Assembly (NCBI GenBank): GCA_030762175.1
Contig: CM060838.1
Coordinates: 14,638,001 to 14,702,000 of the forward strand
Direction of reading: 5' to 3'
Source: Metallyticus violacea
Lineage: Eukaryota; Arthropoda; Insecta; Mantodea; Metallyticidae
Length of the DNA: 64,000 nt
The position numbers and the translations under genes are program-made. This document shows positions 1 through 11,850 of this stretch, one piece after another; within the stretch, counting starts at the first letter, position 1, and each line of letters starts with the position of its first letter. The notes beneath the pieces were generated by a model. The model did no database searches. It saw only the letters and a program-made list of their open reading frames with translations, and was not told the DNA's origin.

Positions 1-208
1 TTGTCCAAGGCCTTGATCTGGCTTTGCCACTAATGGACATTGGAGAACTGGCATTGGTCCAGGTAGGCCCACGATTTGCATATGGCAATTTGGGCCACCA
101 ACCTGATATTCCTGCCAATGCAACTATAATGTACAAGGTTGAACTTCTGAGTGCTGAGCCAGAGCCTGAAATGGAGACTTTGTCAGTCGAACAACGAAAG
201 GAAATAGG
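1..208 (+). CDS. FKBP8: FKBP8 exon: end of the FKBP domain
   Basis: Reading in frame from base 3, the exon gives [20 protein letters not shown], then [11 protein letters not shown] and [19 protein letters not shown]. These are the last strands of an FKBP fold. The FAYG tyrosine corresponds to the binding-pocket tyrosine of FKBP12. A linker rich in Glu and Pro follows. The donor is g|gtaagt at 209, phase 2. The window opens inside this exon, so its 5' edge is not visible. Confidence 0.93.
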
Positions 209-3155
209 GTAAGTGAGCCAGCTCTTAGATAATGCTCTAGAGAGCTGGAGGAAACAGAATATTGGTAAACTAATTCATAAGAATGGGAAAGTTTTGTGTT
301 TTGAAATTTTGCTTTACTTCAACTTTACATTACTTTACATTAATGTTCAATTCATTTAACATTTATGAAATTCATTATAAAGTAAGTTTGCATGGGCCAT
401 AAATAGGTGGAAAAAAAGATTTGGAACAAAGTTGTCATTCTTCAGCATAATCTATGCAGCCTATTACTTGGTGAAGCGTGTTAAAGCTATGAATGTCACC
501 TTCAGTAGGTCTAGACTTCATACCTTCTAAGAATTCCTTTATGCATTTGTAAATAATGTTGACACTTATCAAATAGAAATTCCATCTTGTTAGAATAGAA
601 TAAGGTAAGTAAATGCTCATAAATTCTAGGATAGATTCTTTCCATAGGGACTTGAATAAAGTAAAAATCCTGCCCAATTTTGCAAAAAATTTCATGCATC
701 GCTGTTTATTGAGATTTTGTAAAGCATGATGAAAATGAGTTTCATGTGCATGGCAGTAAATTTAACCAGCATTTGAATTTGTCCTCTGTACCATGGTATG
801 TTCCTTGACATGATTGCCATGTTTTCTATTGTATGTTTGTGAGATATAGCTTTGGAACATGCATAGTGCTAATTGTTTTGTATTGTGATTTGCAAGGATG
901 AAAAAATTCCACAGCCTTTCATTTAGCCATAATTATATACTAATAAACTATTGCCATCTACCAAATTGCTAGTCTCATTCACAGTGACAATTAGAAATTG
1001 GTATTATTTCTCTAGCCATTTCGTTGTTTCCTCATTACACTGTTCTGGCACACACTGAAGTCATTATTTCATAAATTTAGCATTAAAAGTGCCCTTGAAG
1101 ACATTAACTCACTTTAAATAGAGCTAGATCCAAAATATACCTGGATTAGTTTAAAACTACTGAAACATCTTCACATGTTAACATCTTCCTTTATTAAGGA
1201 GTTATCCACTTGGGAAAATTTTTCATATTAAAAAATAGAGAAAACCTAATGAATTTCGAGTTTCCTACTATGGATGAACTCAGCAACTTCCTACTTCAAC
1301 CAACAGAGGCCACCACAGGAACATCCAGTTGTCTAGCCATAGTTTCGAGTAACAGCGGTTCAGTGAGCAACTGAAGATGGGAGAGATTCTCCCAAAATGC
1401 GTCTTACTTTTATGTAAGTGGAGTTTAGTGTAAAAATGAATACCTAAGTTTAGGATATATTACCACTCCATTGTCAACAGTTTCGTTAAGTACAATATTA
1501 TGCATTTGTTAAACAAGTTATCTCCTAAATGTAGAATATCAAAAATTAAATGAGGCAATTAAGAAATACACCAATGCAGGTAGAAATATAAATAGCATTC
1601 CAAGCTGCTTAATTTTTAATCAGTTGTGTCTGCATGAATCCAGTAAAATAGCTAAAATTTTAAATGAAGTAACTTGGTCAACTAATAAATCTTGGCACAC
1701 AGTGAAATATGCTTTCTTATTGAATAATTGTTGAAAGCTGTTTCTTACTTGGTTTTCTATGTCACAAACACATAGATACTTCAGAAACATGGATAATAAT
1801 CATGAAACATTAAAATACTTAGTAAAGTTTCAGCACATAAAGAATAAGGAAAGTAATATATATTTTTTTTTCTAGTTGTCGAAAACGTGAACGAGGTAAT
1901 TGGTGGTATTCTAGGCAGGAGCATACACTTGCCATTCAATGCTATAGGCGAGCCCTGGAATATTTGGATGATGTTGAAGGTGGAGTCAAACTTGAATCCA
2001 AGAATGAGACGAAAGAGGTAACTTTTGAGAGTAATTTATTCTAAATAGTTGTTAAAGAAATTATATATTAGTGTGTTTTATACTCTTCTTTTGCTGTTTT
2101 AAATGATAACAATAAAAGTAAAATGAAGTTTTTTGTGTTTGTGTTGTCTAGTATAACACATTGTTCTGGTCTGTTTTATATTTTTTCTTCTGATGTGTCA
2201 TTGCCTGGTGCTTGTTTATTGATGTAGTGGCAATCAGTTATGTAGGTCATTTCCTCAGTTTTTTCTTGCATACTGTTCACATTTCATATATCTGTTTCAT
2301 TTATTCACTGGTAATGTGCAACAATTGACTGTATTAGTTTTGTTATGTAATGTAATTTCTCTAGTCTGCTTTCTTAAAATATATAAATCTATTACTCAGT
2401 TTCAAATCTACAAGTGTCCCTTAATCATTTGCTATGTTTCAATTATGTAAGTTGTATTAAACTAGCATTGTTATATATTTTCCCTTGGCAGGTTATATAG
2501 GAGTACTCTATTTCTTTGTACATTGCCTCTGCATTCATTATTTCATTTATAGAGACAATAAATTGCGAACATTCTTTTGCTCATATCATTTGTTCACGTA
2601 GGAACTAAGTGCAAAATCAAGCAATACCAAATTCTGTTTAAGCAATTATGAAAATGAGTGTAATGTAAATGTGAAATCAATAAGTATTAATTTAAGTATC
2701 ATGGCATTTGGATTTAGTATTAGTTAGTTTGCATGTTAGAACATTTTTCAGTAATATTTTTCTTCAATGCACCCTTTGCCATAGCACTGAAGTGTACTTT
2801 GAATTTTTCCAGATGAAATATTGAAACCTTATAAGCAGGTCAGATAAAGTGTTCTAACAAATTAGTTCTTTTACCTAAAGGCCAGTTGTGCCAAGCCATG
2901 ATGAGATATACCTGACATTTTAATTATGCGAATGAAATTATGGCCTTATGGCATAATTGAAATTTAAAATATATCATACATGCTATATTTATAGGCCATA
3001 AAAGAGTTATGACTATAGAATCAATAGGCCCATTTGAATTGCTGTAGTACCAAATGGACACATTTTCACCCTGCTTCTCTTTATTATCTGTACCATTTAT
3101 GCCCAATAGAATTTTTATATATTTAAATTTTAAAAAAAATTTAAATAATAATAAC

Positions 3156-3210
<55 letters not shown>

Positions 3211-3412
3211 CATTTCTTGATTTCTTGACCTAATTCTGTATATGTTTAATTTTATGTATTCATTATTTGATATGGCATACTTGTGTGTAAAACACTTTTT
3301 TAAAGCGCATAAATGAGATGAAATTATAAAACATAAATCTAAGATTGTTATCTTTACTTCATTTTCAAAAAGAATGTCAGGAACAGCACCACAACAATTA
3401 TTATTGTTGTTG

Positions 3413-3462
<50 letters not shown>

Positions 3463-6400
3463 TTAATAGGTAGTGCAGTTATCTAAATTTAAGACATTTT
3501 TGACTTGTGCCCCTCATCTGTGTTAGCTTTACAATGTTAACCAATGACTTGTGAATTATGAATCTATAAATCTTTTTAGTTCAGCACTGAAAAAAACAAT
3601 TTTGAATTATTTAATATCTGCTTTCAGCTGACTGTCATGGTAACAGGAGTAAAACTGCCACCTTCCCCATTGCTTTTATCATCTTATATGACAGTATTTG
3701 TTGATTTGGTTTATTTATGGACGGACGATTTTTAACATCTCAGGTCATCAGCATCCCATTAAATTCAGGGCTTGAAATGGCCGATAAATTTTGCTCAGAG
3801 GCCTCTTCTTTCAGGCTTGAGGTTCTTTTACATGCCGCAAATCTACAACTTGGGGACCCATAGCTTTACTTCCCTTCTGAAGGAAGCCATAATTTACGCC
3901 CAAAAATCCCTTGGACATGACTGGAATCGAACTCATGATCTTGGGTTTAGAAACTGGGCAGTATGGAGTGAGACATTTTTTTCCATGTCATAAGGTGCCG
4001 GTTTCCTGAAATATGTCATATTACACTTTTTATAACTATGTAATTTGGGGAATTAATATGCAAATTTTCTATTTTTATTTTCTTTGCTTTAAAAAAGATG
4101 GGGGGATCTAATTGCAAGCAAATATGTTAATATTAAAAAATATGTTCGGATTTCATCAAGAAAGAATTGTTTTACAAAACCCATTTTTCTTAATGGAGCG
4201 ATCTTTTTGAATAGAATTTTCATAATTCTTAATTAGAAGTGTGTAATATTAAGAAAAATAAATTTGAATATGGGCTAATGAGAATTATTTCATATGCCTT
4301 AAAAAGCTTGTAGATAGATATAAAACTGTAAAAATTAAATTATTTTTATCTAGTTTTGTAGTTTTTCTGCTTTTGATTAATGCAAAACTTGTCATTTCAG
4401 GACTCGGATGAACTTCATAGTTTGCTAGAAGAGCGGTTGAAAGTGTATAACAATCTTGGACTTGCACAGCTAAAAATCAAAGCTTATGACACTGCCCTTC
4501 AGTCTGTTGGCCATGTTTTGCGATGTCAGCCAAATAATGTTAAGGCTTTGTTTAGAAAAGGCAAGGTAAGATGAAACATCTTTAAAATGATTTAGAGTTA
4601 CTTCTACATCTGATAATGTATATTTGATTTCAGAAAACAGAGCTTTCAAAAAGGAAGGTAATGTATATCAGATTTTTGAGCTGTAGAAAAGTTTTAAGTA
4701 AAAGAAAAAGCAGTTGTGACACACACCTGATGTGCACTGCATCATTAAAGTGAAAGAAAAAAAAAGAAACTGCATATGAAAGTAAGAAGAAATAAAAAGG
4801 CATGCAGATATATGTATACAAAATGATTTGGAAGAAAATGTACACAGAGAGAGATGTCATGTTATGTTTCTTTCTAGCTAATATAAACAGAATCTGTGAT
4901 ATTCTTTTGTTTAAGAAAATGGAGGAGGAAATAAAGCAAAATACTAGTGGCCAAAAAGTTTACGTAAGTGCCTTCTGCAGTACTTAAAGTGGTATGAAAA
5001 AAAAATTTAGCTTTCTTCTGCACTAATAGCCACGAAACACACAAGAAATTGTGTTAATGCTTGAGATGCATATGTGAGCTATTCATTTTAATTGTAGCTG
5101 CAAAAAAGAAGAAAAAACCAACCCTTTTATATCATTGAATATATCAACTTTATAAAGGGAGACACTGAAACTGGCAACCAACACATTTTCTGCCACTAAT
5201 ATAATACATCCGACATGGGGCATAAAAAATATCTTGATTGATTTTTGCTGAAATCACGCAGAACTTGTGAAACATTCTTCTTAAGTTCTCATACTTATAA
5301 AAATCAGAATCAAGTGCTAATAGTAGTTTGTAGGTGGGGATGTGAATTTTGCAAGGGAATGTGTGGCATGGGTGAATTGGTAAGTAAGTTCAATGCACTT
5401 GTCGCATATTATGCTGTTATTTGTCTGTTTGAGGCTGTCTGTTGGTCTGTTTATGAGGAAGTTTGGTATTTCGCAACCCTTTAAGGTCATTGAGTGGAAA
5501 AAAGTGTGAATGATTAGAATAAATTAATTGCCTCACTGTATTAGTTCCGACATGAAATTAATTCTAAACTTACTGGAATAATTATGGAAAATGGAAAATA
5601 ATACTTTTTCTTTAATCAGTGATTATTCAATTAAACTTATCACACTTTTGTATGAATGTTCCACTTCTATAAGTGTTTGGTAAGCTATTACAATTATGTA
5701 CTTCATCCATTTGAATTAATTTAAAGAAATGTGGACTTTTAGACAGTTTCTGCAAAAATAGAAAGAAAACAAAAAGGAGAGTAAATGGTTGAAGAGTTAA
5801 TAGTCTGAAAAGTTTGTTTATACCATTTCTTTTCTATAGATGGGCCATAGTACCTGAACTTTTGAAAGAATTGCAATTTAAATGCTTAGTACTATTTGGC
5901 AGGTGTTTCTGGGTTGAGTTCTGGTAAGAGAATTGTTGAGCCTACAGATTTATTACCAGTGTTAATAAGGAGGCAGCAAACCATACTTTGTAAATGAGGG
6001 AGCTACAAACAGCACTAACATTATTATAACAAGGGATACAGAGAGGAATGTGTAGAATAGCAGTAGATATCAAGGTATTGCATTGGAAGTGCACAATAAA
6101 TGCTGTCAAGTTCTGACTTGCTGCTGCTTATGCTTTCGCAGAACTCAACCTAGAATTCATAATTGAGGCATAAACATGTTTTTTCTTCCATGATGCAATA
6201 TGTTTTAAAAGGCTACTGTATTATATTATCTTTTATTTTTTATTATTATTAACCAGATACTGGCTGCAAAAGGTGATAATGCTGCTGCAATGGAAAATCT
6301 AAGGTTGGCAAACAAACTGCAACCAGAATCACAAATGATCAAACAAGAACTCATGAGAATTCTCTCATTGCACAAAGAGGACACAAGGCATGAAAAGAAT

Positions 6401-7823
6401 CTGTACAAAAAGATGCTTGGTCAGGACAAAACTGCAGAATCCACTAAGAATAGCAAGGTAATTTAGTCTAGAGATATTAAATTGCAATTACATGTAAATG
6501 GAATATTACAGAATTCTACTACATAAATTCAAGGCATTTAGAGCGTTGCAAACATTTTGACATAATCAACTTTTTTGTTTGCTTTTCTGTTCTAGTAACA
6601 TTTTTTTGTGCATGCTACTAATATGAACTTATTGCAACTTATATTATGTCAGGCTTAAACACATTATACTGAACTTGTTTCTTAGCAGCTACTTGTCAAT
6701 CTGATGAATTGATATCACAGAATGAGCATTATTTCTCTCTTCAGTGCCAGAAAACAAAACAAATAAGATGTACTTTCATGGGCAAATATTTGAACCCCAG
6801 ACCTTTACTTTCAAAGCCCAGTGTGCGCACAGTGCAACATGAGTCAGAACATGTCAAGAAGCAAATAACAGCCAATTCAGCCAAAATGATAGGGTGCAGG
6901 AGACAGTGTTTACAAGATAGTCTGTAAATGCGGGGATTGTATAACTTTCCAATCCGAAGAATGAGATGACTCACTCAGTATATTAAAGTTTGGTGTTGGT
7001 ACATTTTAGGAAAATAAAAAATGGCTGCAATGACTTCTCAGTAATCCTCGTATATATAATGTGCTGTAAATCTGAATTTTTGGAAGGGTTGGAATTTCAC
7101 ATTATAATATTACTGATAACCTATCTGAAAGATTGGCACCTCTGCATTGCAAAACTTCATAATTTCAATGCGGTGATGTAAATTATATTAATTATTAATG
7201 GAGAAATTAAATATAAATCTGACAAACTCTTGATTCTAAGCTGACTCAGATATATCTGTTATTTTATAATATTGGATTATTGATAATCTCCTAAATCAAG
7301 TATTTTTCATAATTGTTGTTCAAAGGGATAAAGAGAGTGTTGCCCATTTTCTTATTTAAGTAAAAGGCAAAGGGAAATTTGATATTGGTAATTATTGATC
7401 TTGTGTAAATGTATTAACATACAGTCATGTTGCAATAGCTAATGCCATGGTTAGCTAATTTTTGAGTGCCTTGATATCTTTTTCCATTTCTTCCTGCGAA
7501 CACTGCTTATTGTGTTGCATGTGCAAGTGAATTAAGTTCACTAATTTACTATTTGAAGGGCTAATTTTCCAGTGGATTGTGGTGAAAGGTCTGCCATTTA
7601 GTTCCCCATTGTAGCATGATGTGCTTTAAATTAGGTGTTTCTTTAAAGGAACTTCAAAATATTTGCACTCCTGGGTTTTGTTAATATTATGAGAAACTTA
7701 CAGTTCTTCATGTAACCAGAAGTTTCTTTCTTTTTGCAGTTTCATATCCCATGGGGCATTCTGTTTGGTACTGTGGCTGCTATGGTAGCTGGAGCAGTGG
7801 CTATTCGTTACAGATTTATGTGA
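1..7823 (+). CDS. FKBP8: FKBP8 (FKBP38) orthologue, 3' five coding exons, 5'-partial
   Basis: Peptidyl-prolyl isomerase-like co-chaperone. In animals FKBP8 is tail-anchored in the mitochondrial outer membrane/ER, binds Hsp90 through its TPRs and acts in Bcl-2 and mitophagy pathways (family knowledge). Exons read by eye: 1-208, 1876-2017, 4401-4565, 6257-6457 and 7740-7823. All introns are GT-AG and phases match at every junction, giving about 265 residues. Order: end of the FKBP domain with the FAYG...G and [16 protein letters not shown] strands, then TPR1, TPR2 ([17 protein letters not shown]), TPR3 (ALFRKGK / [20 protein letters not shown]), a charged linker (NLYKKMLG), and a hydrophobic C-terminal segment with a short basic tail. 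Human FKBP8 shows the same motifs in the same order (ALFRKGK, LYRKMLG, W..LFG). The N-terminus and most of the FKBP domain lie before the window. Confidence 0.95.
209..1875 (+). other. FKBP8 intron (phase 2)
   Basis: 1667-bp GT-AG intron ending in a T-rich tract and ctag. AT-rich throughout. I see no repeat, exon or regulatory motif in it that I can name. Confidence 0.85.
1876..2017 (+). CDS. FKBP8: FKBP8 exon: TPR1
   Basis: The first base completes a Gly codon split across the intron. 47 codons follow ([36 protein letters not shown], then an acidic/basic stretch to ETKE). This is the first TPR helix pair: G-N-x(2)-Y-x(7)-A-x(3)-Y-x(2)-A-L. The donor is gag|gtaact. The exon ends in phase 0. 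Confidence 0.92.
2751..2865 (+). repeat. 115-bp interspersed repeat, copy 1
   Basis: Near-identical by eye to 24079-24195, with shared segments such as cagtaatatttttcttcaat and gcaggtcagataaagtgttc. The flanks differ abruptly on both sides. It has no terminal inverted repeats and no tRNA-like boxes, so the class is unknown. Confidence 0.75.
3143..3209 (+). repeat. (AAT)n microsatellite
   Basis: About 20 near-perfect AAT units with one interruption (aac). Confidence 0.95.
3400..3466 (+). repeat. (TTG)n/(TTA)n compound microsatellite
   Basis: A short ttg run passes directly into a long tta run. Confidence 0.95.
3702..3968 (-). mobile_element. SINE A, copy 2, diverged
   Basis: Reverse complement of the SINE A body at 13224-13514. 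Shared blocks include tttgctcagaggcctc, ttcaggcttgaggttctt and tttacttccctt. The B box is decayed (ggaatcgaactc on this strand). The first ~20 bases of the tRNA-like head are absent. Sits in an FKBP8 intron. Confidence 0.85.
4401..4565 (+). CDS. FKBP8: FKBP8 exon: TPR2 and start of TPR3
   Basis: 55 codons with phase 0 at both ends. The exon follows a tttcag acceptor and precedes aag|gtaaga. It carries [36 protein letters not shown] and VKALFRKGK. The N-N-L-G-x-A-Q-L-K pattern is the canonical TPR helix A seen in FKBP8. VKALFRKGK is the conserved helix that begins the last TPR. Confidence 0.94.
4566..6256 (+). other. FKBP8 intron (phase 0)
   Basis: 1691-bp intron, GT-AG, ending at aaccag. It contains a 48-bp in-frame candidate cassette exon (4916-4963), listed separately. 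Otherwise it is AT-rich with nothing recognisable. Confidence 0.85.
4916..4963 (+). CDS. candidate alternative (cassette) exon in FKBP8
   Basis: 48 bp bounded upstream by a pyrimidine-rich tract ending ttgtttaag and downstream by tac|gtaagt, close to the consensus donor. The flanking intron is phase 0 and the segment is exactly 16 codons without a stop ([16 protein letters not shown]). Inclusion would therefore keep the reading frame. It would insert an acidic/polar loop between FRKGK and ILAAKG inside TPR3, where human FKBP8 is continuous. It may be a chance splice-site pair. No homology supports it. Confidence 0.25.
6257..6457 (+). CDS. FKBP8: FKBP8 exon: TPR3 and linker
   Basis: 67 codons, phase 0 at both ends, donor aag|gtaatt. 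[20 protein letters not shown] and LQPES complete TPR3. The rest is a long helix with [19 protein letters not shown], followed by the NLYKKMLG motif that matches the vertebrate LYRKMLG segment just before the tail anchor. Confidence 0.94.
6458..7739 (+). other. FKBP8 last intron (phase 0)
   Basis: 1282-bp GT-AG intron with a strong acceptor (T-rich, ttgcag). I see no repeat or exon in it. Confidence 0.85.
7740..7823 (+). CDS. FKBP8: FKBP8 terminal exon: tail anchor
   Basis: 27 codons plus TGA. After FHIPW comes a hydrophobic segment ([17 protein letters not shown]) and a short basic end (RYRFM). This is the layout of a C-terminal tail-anchored membrane protein and matches the W-x-x-LFG start of the vertebrate FKBP8 anchor. 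Confidence 0.93.
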   Translation, partial: FHIPWGILFGTVAAMVAGAVAIRYRFM

Positions 7824-9385
7824 TGGAAGCAAACATTTGTACAACAATAGTAGTGTTGAAAGGGTTATAGTGTGAATCATCGAAATTTACATCAATATAA
7901 AGCAAAGGAAGTGGGAAATCAGAAGCATTCCTTTATAGCTTTTAGTACCATTATAATATAATTAATATATTTTGTCATTTAAACCATTTTTATATGGGTT
8001 GTATGCTTTAAATTATTATTGTGTATTTTTTTACTTAATTTGTTAGTCAAAGAAATTAATATTTTTGTTATCTTTGCTCATTTCTTTTTTTTAATTCTAA
8101 GTACATTACTAAGCTCTATAATGGATGAACCAAAATTGGAATGAAAATCTTTCTAAAGTAGATCTACAAGTCAAGAATTATTACTTTTGGGAAGTAAATA
8201 ATACATATCTGAAATGCTTTTTTCTCCTTCCCTTCTTTTCAAACCAGGTAATTTAGAGAACTAATTTGTTTAATACAGAGCTCTTTAATTACACCACTTT
8301 TCTTTTGAATTGTTAAAAGCTTGAAAAAAGATTCAAATTAGAGGAAGCATTAAAACATTTATCTTAAAAACCTAAGGGGCTAGTAAGAAAATTATAGCAA
8401 TTATTTTGATCTGATTTAACAATATATTAATTTACTTCCATTTTTTTAATCTCCATTGTTTCTTTATAATTTGTTATGGATGTCAAAAGGGAAGTGAGTG
8501 CTGTAACAACTTTCAATCATGTAATAATGTTGCAGATTTTTATTGTGTGAAGTGGTCATTTATTTCAGTCGTTTTTTGAATGCAATAAATGATAAATGAA
8601 TTACTGAAATATAAAACAATTCAGGTTAGTAAATTGTGATTATTGTATAGTTATATGCAGGAGTGCTCTAAAGCAAAAAAACATTTTGCTATAATTGTTG
8701 GTACATATTTGAAGTGGCAATTTCAGATTTGGTGAAAGTCAACTTCCAGGAAAGCTAAGAATATATTTGCAGTGAAATACATTCCCTTTAGAACTACTGT
8801 AGTGAGATCACATGGGAACTGTAAAAGAAAAAGGATTGAAATTTCACTTCTTAGTGCTTATGATTAAAAAGATTGGTATAAATCTTATTTTTAAAAGCAG
8901 AGTTTTTGAAAAAAAGCATAAGTTAATTTAATTGTTTGTTATGTATTGTGATAACTAATTGGTTCGACTCTCAAAGCTCTTCCAATCTTCAATGATAGTC
9001 TGTCTTTAAAGTTATCTTTATTGTACAGATTTAGCCCATATAAAGGAGTTATTCAAATTGCATGGTTTTAATTATAACTTCCTATTAGAAATAATGCTCA
9101 TGATAAGAAAATCAAGAACCAATGATGACAGGAAAATAAAATAATGTAGTCTGCAACAAACTAGAGAGAGAGATTAAAGTGAAATTTTTTTCTGCTTTTG
9201 TTGACTTGTTATAAGAGTAAAGTTTTCTTCCACACTAAGACTTAATATCATTATATATAATATAAATAGTGTTTATTATATAATATCTGAAATTTTTATG
9301 ATGTTAGTATTCTTTTAATAAAGTTGGATTTAATGCCAGTATATTATAGACTTTTTGTGCTTCATCTCTTTGTCCCATAAATAAA
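7824..9385 (+). other. FKBP8 3' UTR and candidate poly(A) signals
   Basis: AT-rich sequence after the TGA with no other feature. Canonical AATAAA hexamers occur at 8584-8589, 9317-9322 and 9380-9385. The 9317 signal is followed by a TG/T-rich stretch (9353-9375), which makes it the best candidate. The true 3' end cannot be fixed without transcripts. Confidence 0.5.
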
Positions 9386-9639
9386 GTTCTTGATTTGTTA
9401 GTTGTGATTAACATGGTGGTTTACTAGAGGAAGGAAGTGTAATTATATTAATAAATTAAAAATGAACAGATAGAGCACTACAAATAAGAAGGAACTTTTT
9501 ATAATCAGGCTACCAAAACATTATACTTCACATGTAACAATGGCTATGCTGCTTCGCTTTACAATTATTAATAGCCACAGTTGAATTGTTCCATAATAAT
9601 GTAATCGTAATAAAAACATAAACTTTCAACAGCGAGAGA

Positions 9640-10445
9640 TCTACTATGTAGAGCTTTTAAAATGATTAGAGAGAGCATATGGTTCAATAGTGGAGAGGAA
9701 CTATGTATGGAATAGAAGTATGGGGGCCAGATGGATGGAAAGCAATAAATGTAATAAATATATTATTCTGTAGACTTTTCGTACATTTTACCTTACCTGG
9801 ATCTTTCCTAATGACGTTGCTCTAATGGAATTAGGAAGACTGGGCTGAAAAGCAAGGTAATGGAAAGAGTACTGCAATATTGCTATGGAATAGGGAGACT
9901 AGAAGAGGAGAATATCATCAAACATTGTTTGGTAACACAAGAATTAAGGTGAAAGAAACTTGGATATATAAAATCCAAAATATCTACATGAAGTTGGCAC
10001 AGAATTAATATGGTATGAGAGGGAAAGAATGAAAGAAAAATTTTGGGAACAGATAAAAATAAGAATTAAGGATACTGAAAAACAGAAAATATGGACTATC
10101 TTAATGACAAAAAAATTTCTTAAACTATAGAACAGTAAAAATGATTGGGGAAGAGAAAAAAATGCATTGAAATTGGCGATATGATAGGAAGGGAAGGAAT
10201 GGCATGATTTAGAACAGGACTAGTGTACTTCAATGGGATAAGGAATGGATAAGTTAAGGGGAAATGTTCGTGCGAAGAAGCAGATTACATTTTAGAATGT
10301 AAACAAACTAAGTTTTGGAGGGAACGATTTCTTTTATGAAAGTAGAAAAACTTACCAAGTGAAATAAAAGGCAGAAGAATTTTAAATTTAAGATGGGATG
10401 AAAATATAAAAGAACTTGGAAAATACACCTGGAAGGTGAGATAAT
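9640..10445 (+). pseudogene. LINE ORF2 C-terminal fragment, frameshifted
   Basis: Reading across several frames gives a recognisable non-LTR retrotransposon C-terminus: a YGIEVWGPDGWKA-like segment near 9700, KVMERVLQY and EEENIIKHC near 9860-9930, then a run of Lys/Trp-rich blocks. The end is the zinc-knuckle-like segment WFRTGLVYFNGIRNG, CSCEEADYILECK, FWRERF and GKYTWKVR. Stops and frameshifts are numerous, so it is dead. The start is the usual 5' truncation point and is approximate. Confidence 0.6.
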
Positions 10446-11059
10446 TGCTATAATTGATATGAGACCATGTATCATTCCTTTTAACTTCCAGAATTTCTTA
10501 ACATGTAATTGCATACTTTTAAGATTTCCACACATAAGAAATCTTATTGAGTATTCACAATATGTCTTCCACTTTGCCATTTAGTGGCAGTTGTGAAAGA
10601 AATCGACTTATTTTTACTCCTACTTAAATATTAGGTACTTAGATATATTGATTAAAAGTTAAGTGTTGTGTTCTAGTTCATAAATATTGAACTAGTTAAA
10701 GATGCACTAATTTGTTGTTAAGTATGGGATCGAGGAAAGCTGTTATGTTAAAAAGAACTCGATTGTTGAACACTTTACACACAAGAATATATAAGGTCAT
10801 AGTGACAGTTATTTTACCAATGACTTAGTCAACGAAACATATACCTAATGATACTAGTAGTAGTGGTACTAATACTTAAGAGTTATTTACTTCAATAGTA
10901 CCAATGCAATGCAATAAAACTTGTGAATAGACCCAACGTGCTTTTGTAATACATTTGGTATATGCACATATTCAACTATAAAATAAACAAAAATAAATTT
11001 AAAATATAAGTATACAGACAAAATAGAAAGAAATCACATTATGAATGACACACACAAAC
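10446..11059. other. unassigned AT-rich spacer
   Basis: Lies between the two opposed LINE fragments. Nothing recognisable. Confidence 0.5.
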
Positions 11060-11850
11060 AGTTGGATTCAATCAGATTCCTCTCCCGGGTTATCAGGCTT
11101 TCCAGATCTGAGCTGTCTTTCGTCAGAAATGTACCTACTCTCTCCTCTCCTTCCGTGCTAGCCAACACTATCATCTTCCTCTGTTCGATCTCGTAAAGGG
11201 TAGAGATACTTTTACCTTCATTCTTCAGCCATGTGCCCATAATCCCCCCTCCTAATAGATGGGCAAATTCTCTGCTCATATTCGTTAGTGACGTTTGTCA
11301 TCTGCCATGCTCCAAGTCTGAGACATGCGAGCCCGTGTCCAGTGAGTTTGGCTTCTGTTTTGATGTACTGCTCCATCCTCCATTCGGATTTTAGCCCCAA
11401 TTGTACTTCCAGCGAAATCCTCTCTGCTTGCGCAATTGTCTGCTGTCTTCATACTTTTCAAGCGACTCTTAACCTGCGCTCTTTCTATTCTCCCGATCCA
11501 CAATCCAAATTGAGCCCAGCAGTATTATTTCCAGCCCCTTTCTTAATTTGGTTGCCCATATCTTGTTCCCTTCCCATTCCTAGCTGTTCATGGTAGCACA
11601 ATGCGCCAATTAAAGTTTGGTTTCCATGAAATAATTCGCAGCCATTTCTTCACTACTCTGATTTTACACTCTATGGTCGTGCTGTAGACCCCGAATTCCC
11701 TCTTGATTCCACTCACTGTGCCCCTCCCCAGTCCCAAATTTTCTTTCAGAAAACATGTTCTCACTGAATCTAGATCTGTAATTTCGTATCCCCAAATTTC
11801 TGCCCACATGTCATTGTATATCTTACTTGTGTTCCAGTTAACCTACATGC
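11060..11850 (-). pseudogene. LINE ORF2 C-terminal fragment, minus strand
   Basis: Noticeably richer in GC than its surroundings. Minus-strand translation from about 11809 gives WAEIWGYEITDLDSVRTCFL, LGLGRGTVSGIKREFGVY and ECKIRVVKKWLRII. After frameshifts come RVEQ/MEQYIKTEAKLTGHGLA, RLGAWQMTN and a decayed zinc-knuckle region (ICPSIRRGDYGHMAEE). This is the same ORF2 region as the fragment at 9640-10445, with the same order of motifs, but in opposite orientation. Disrupted by stops, so inactive. Confidence 0.6.

Larger units (their letters stand above)
2018..4400 (+). other. FKBP8 intron (phase 0) with repeats
   Basis: 2383-bp intron. It holds a 115-bp interspersed repeat (2751-2865), an (AAT)n tract (3143-3209), an (ATT)n tract (3400-3466) and a minus-strand SINE A copy (about 3702-3968). 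The rest is plain AT-rich sequence. Confidence 0.85.

Noticed and set aside
3143..3466. CRISPR-like or structured array from repeated AAT/ATT tracts
   Set aside because: Simple trinucleotide microsatellites in a eukaryotic intron. No repeat-spacer pattern.
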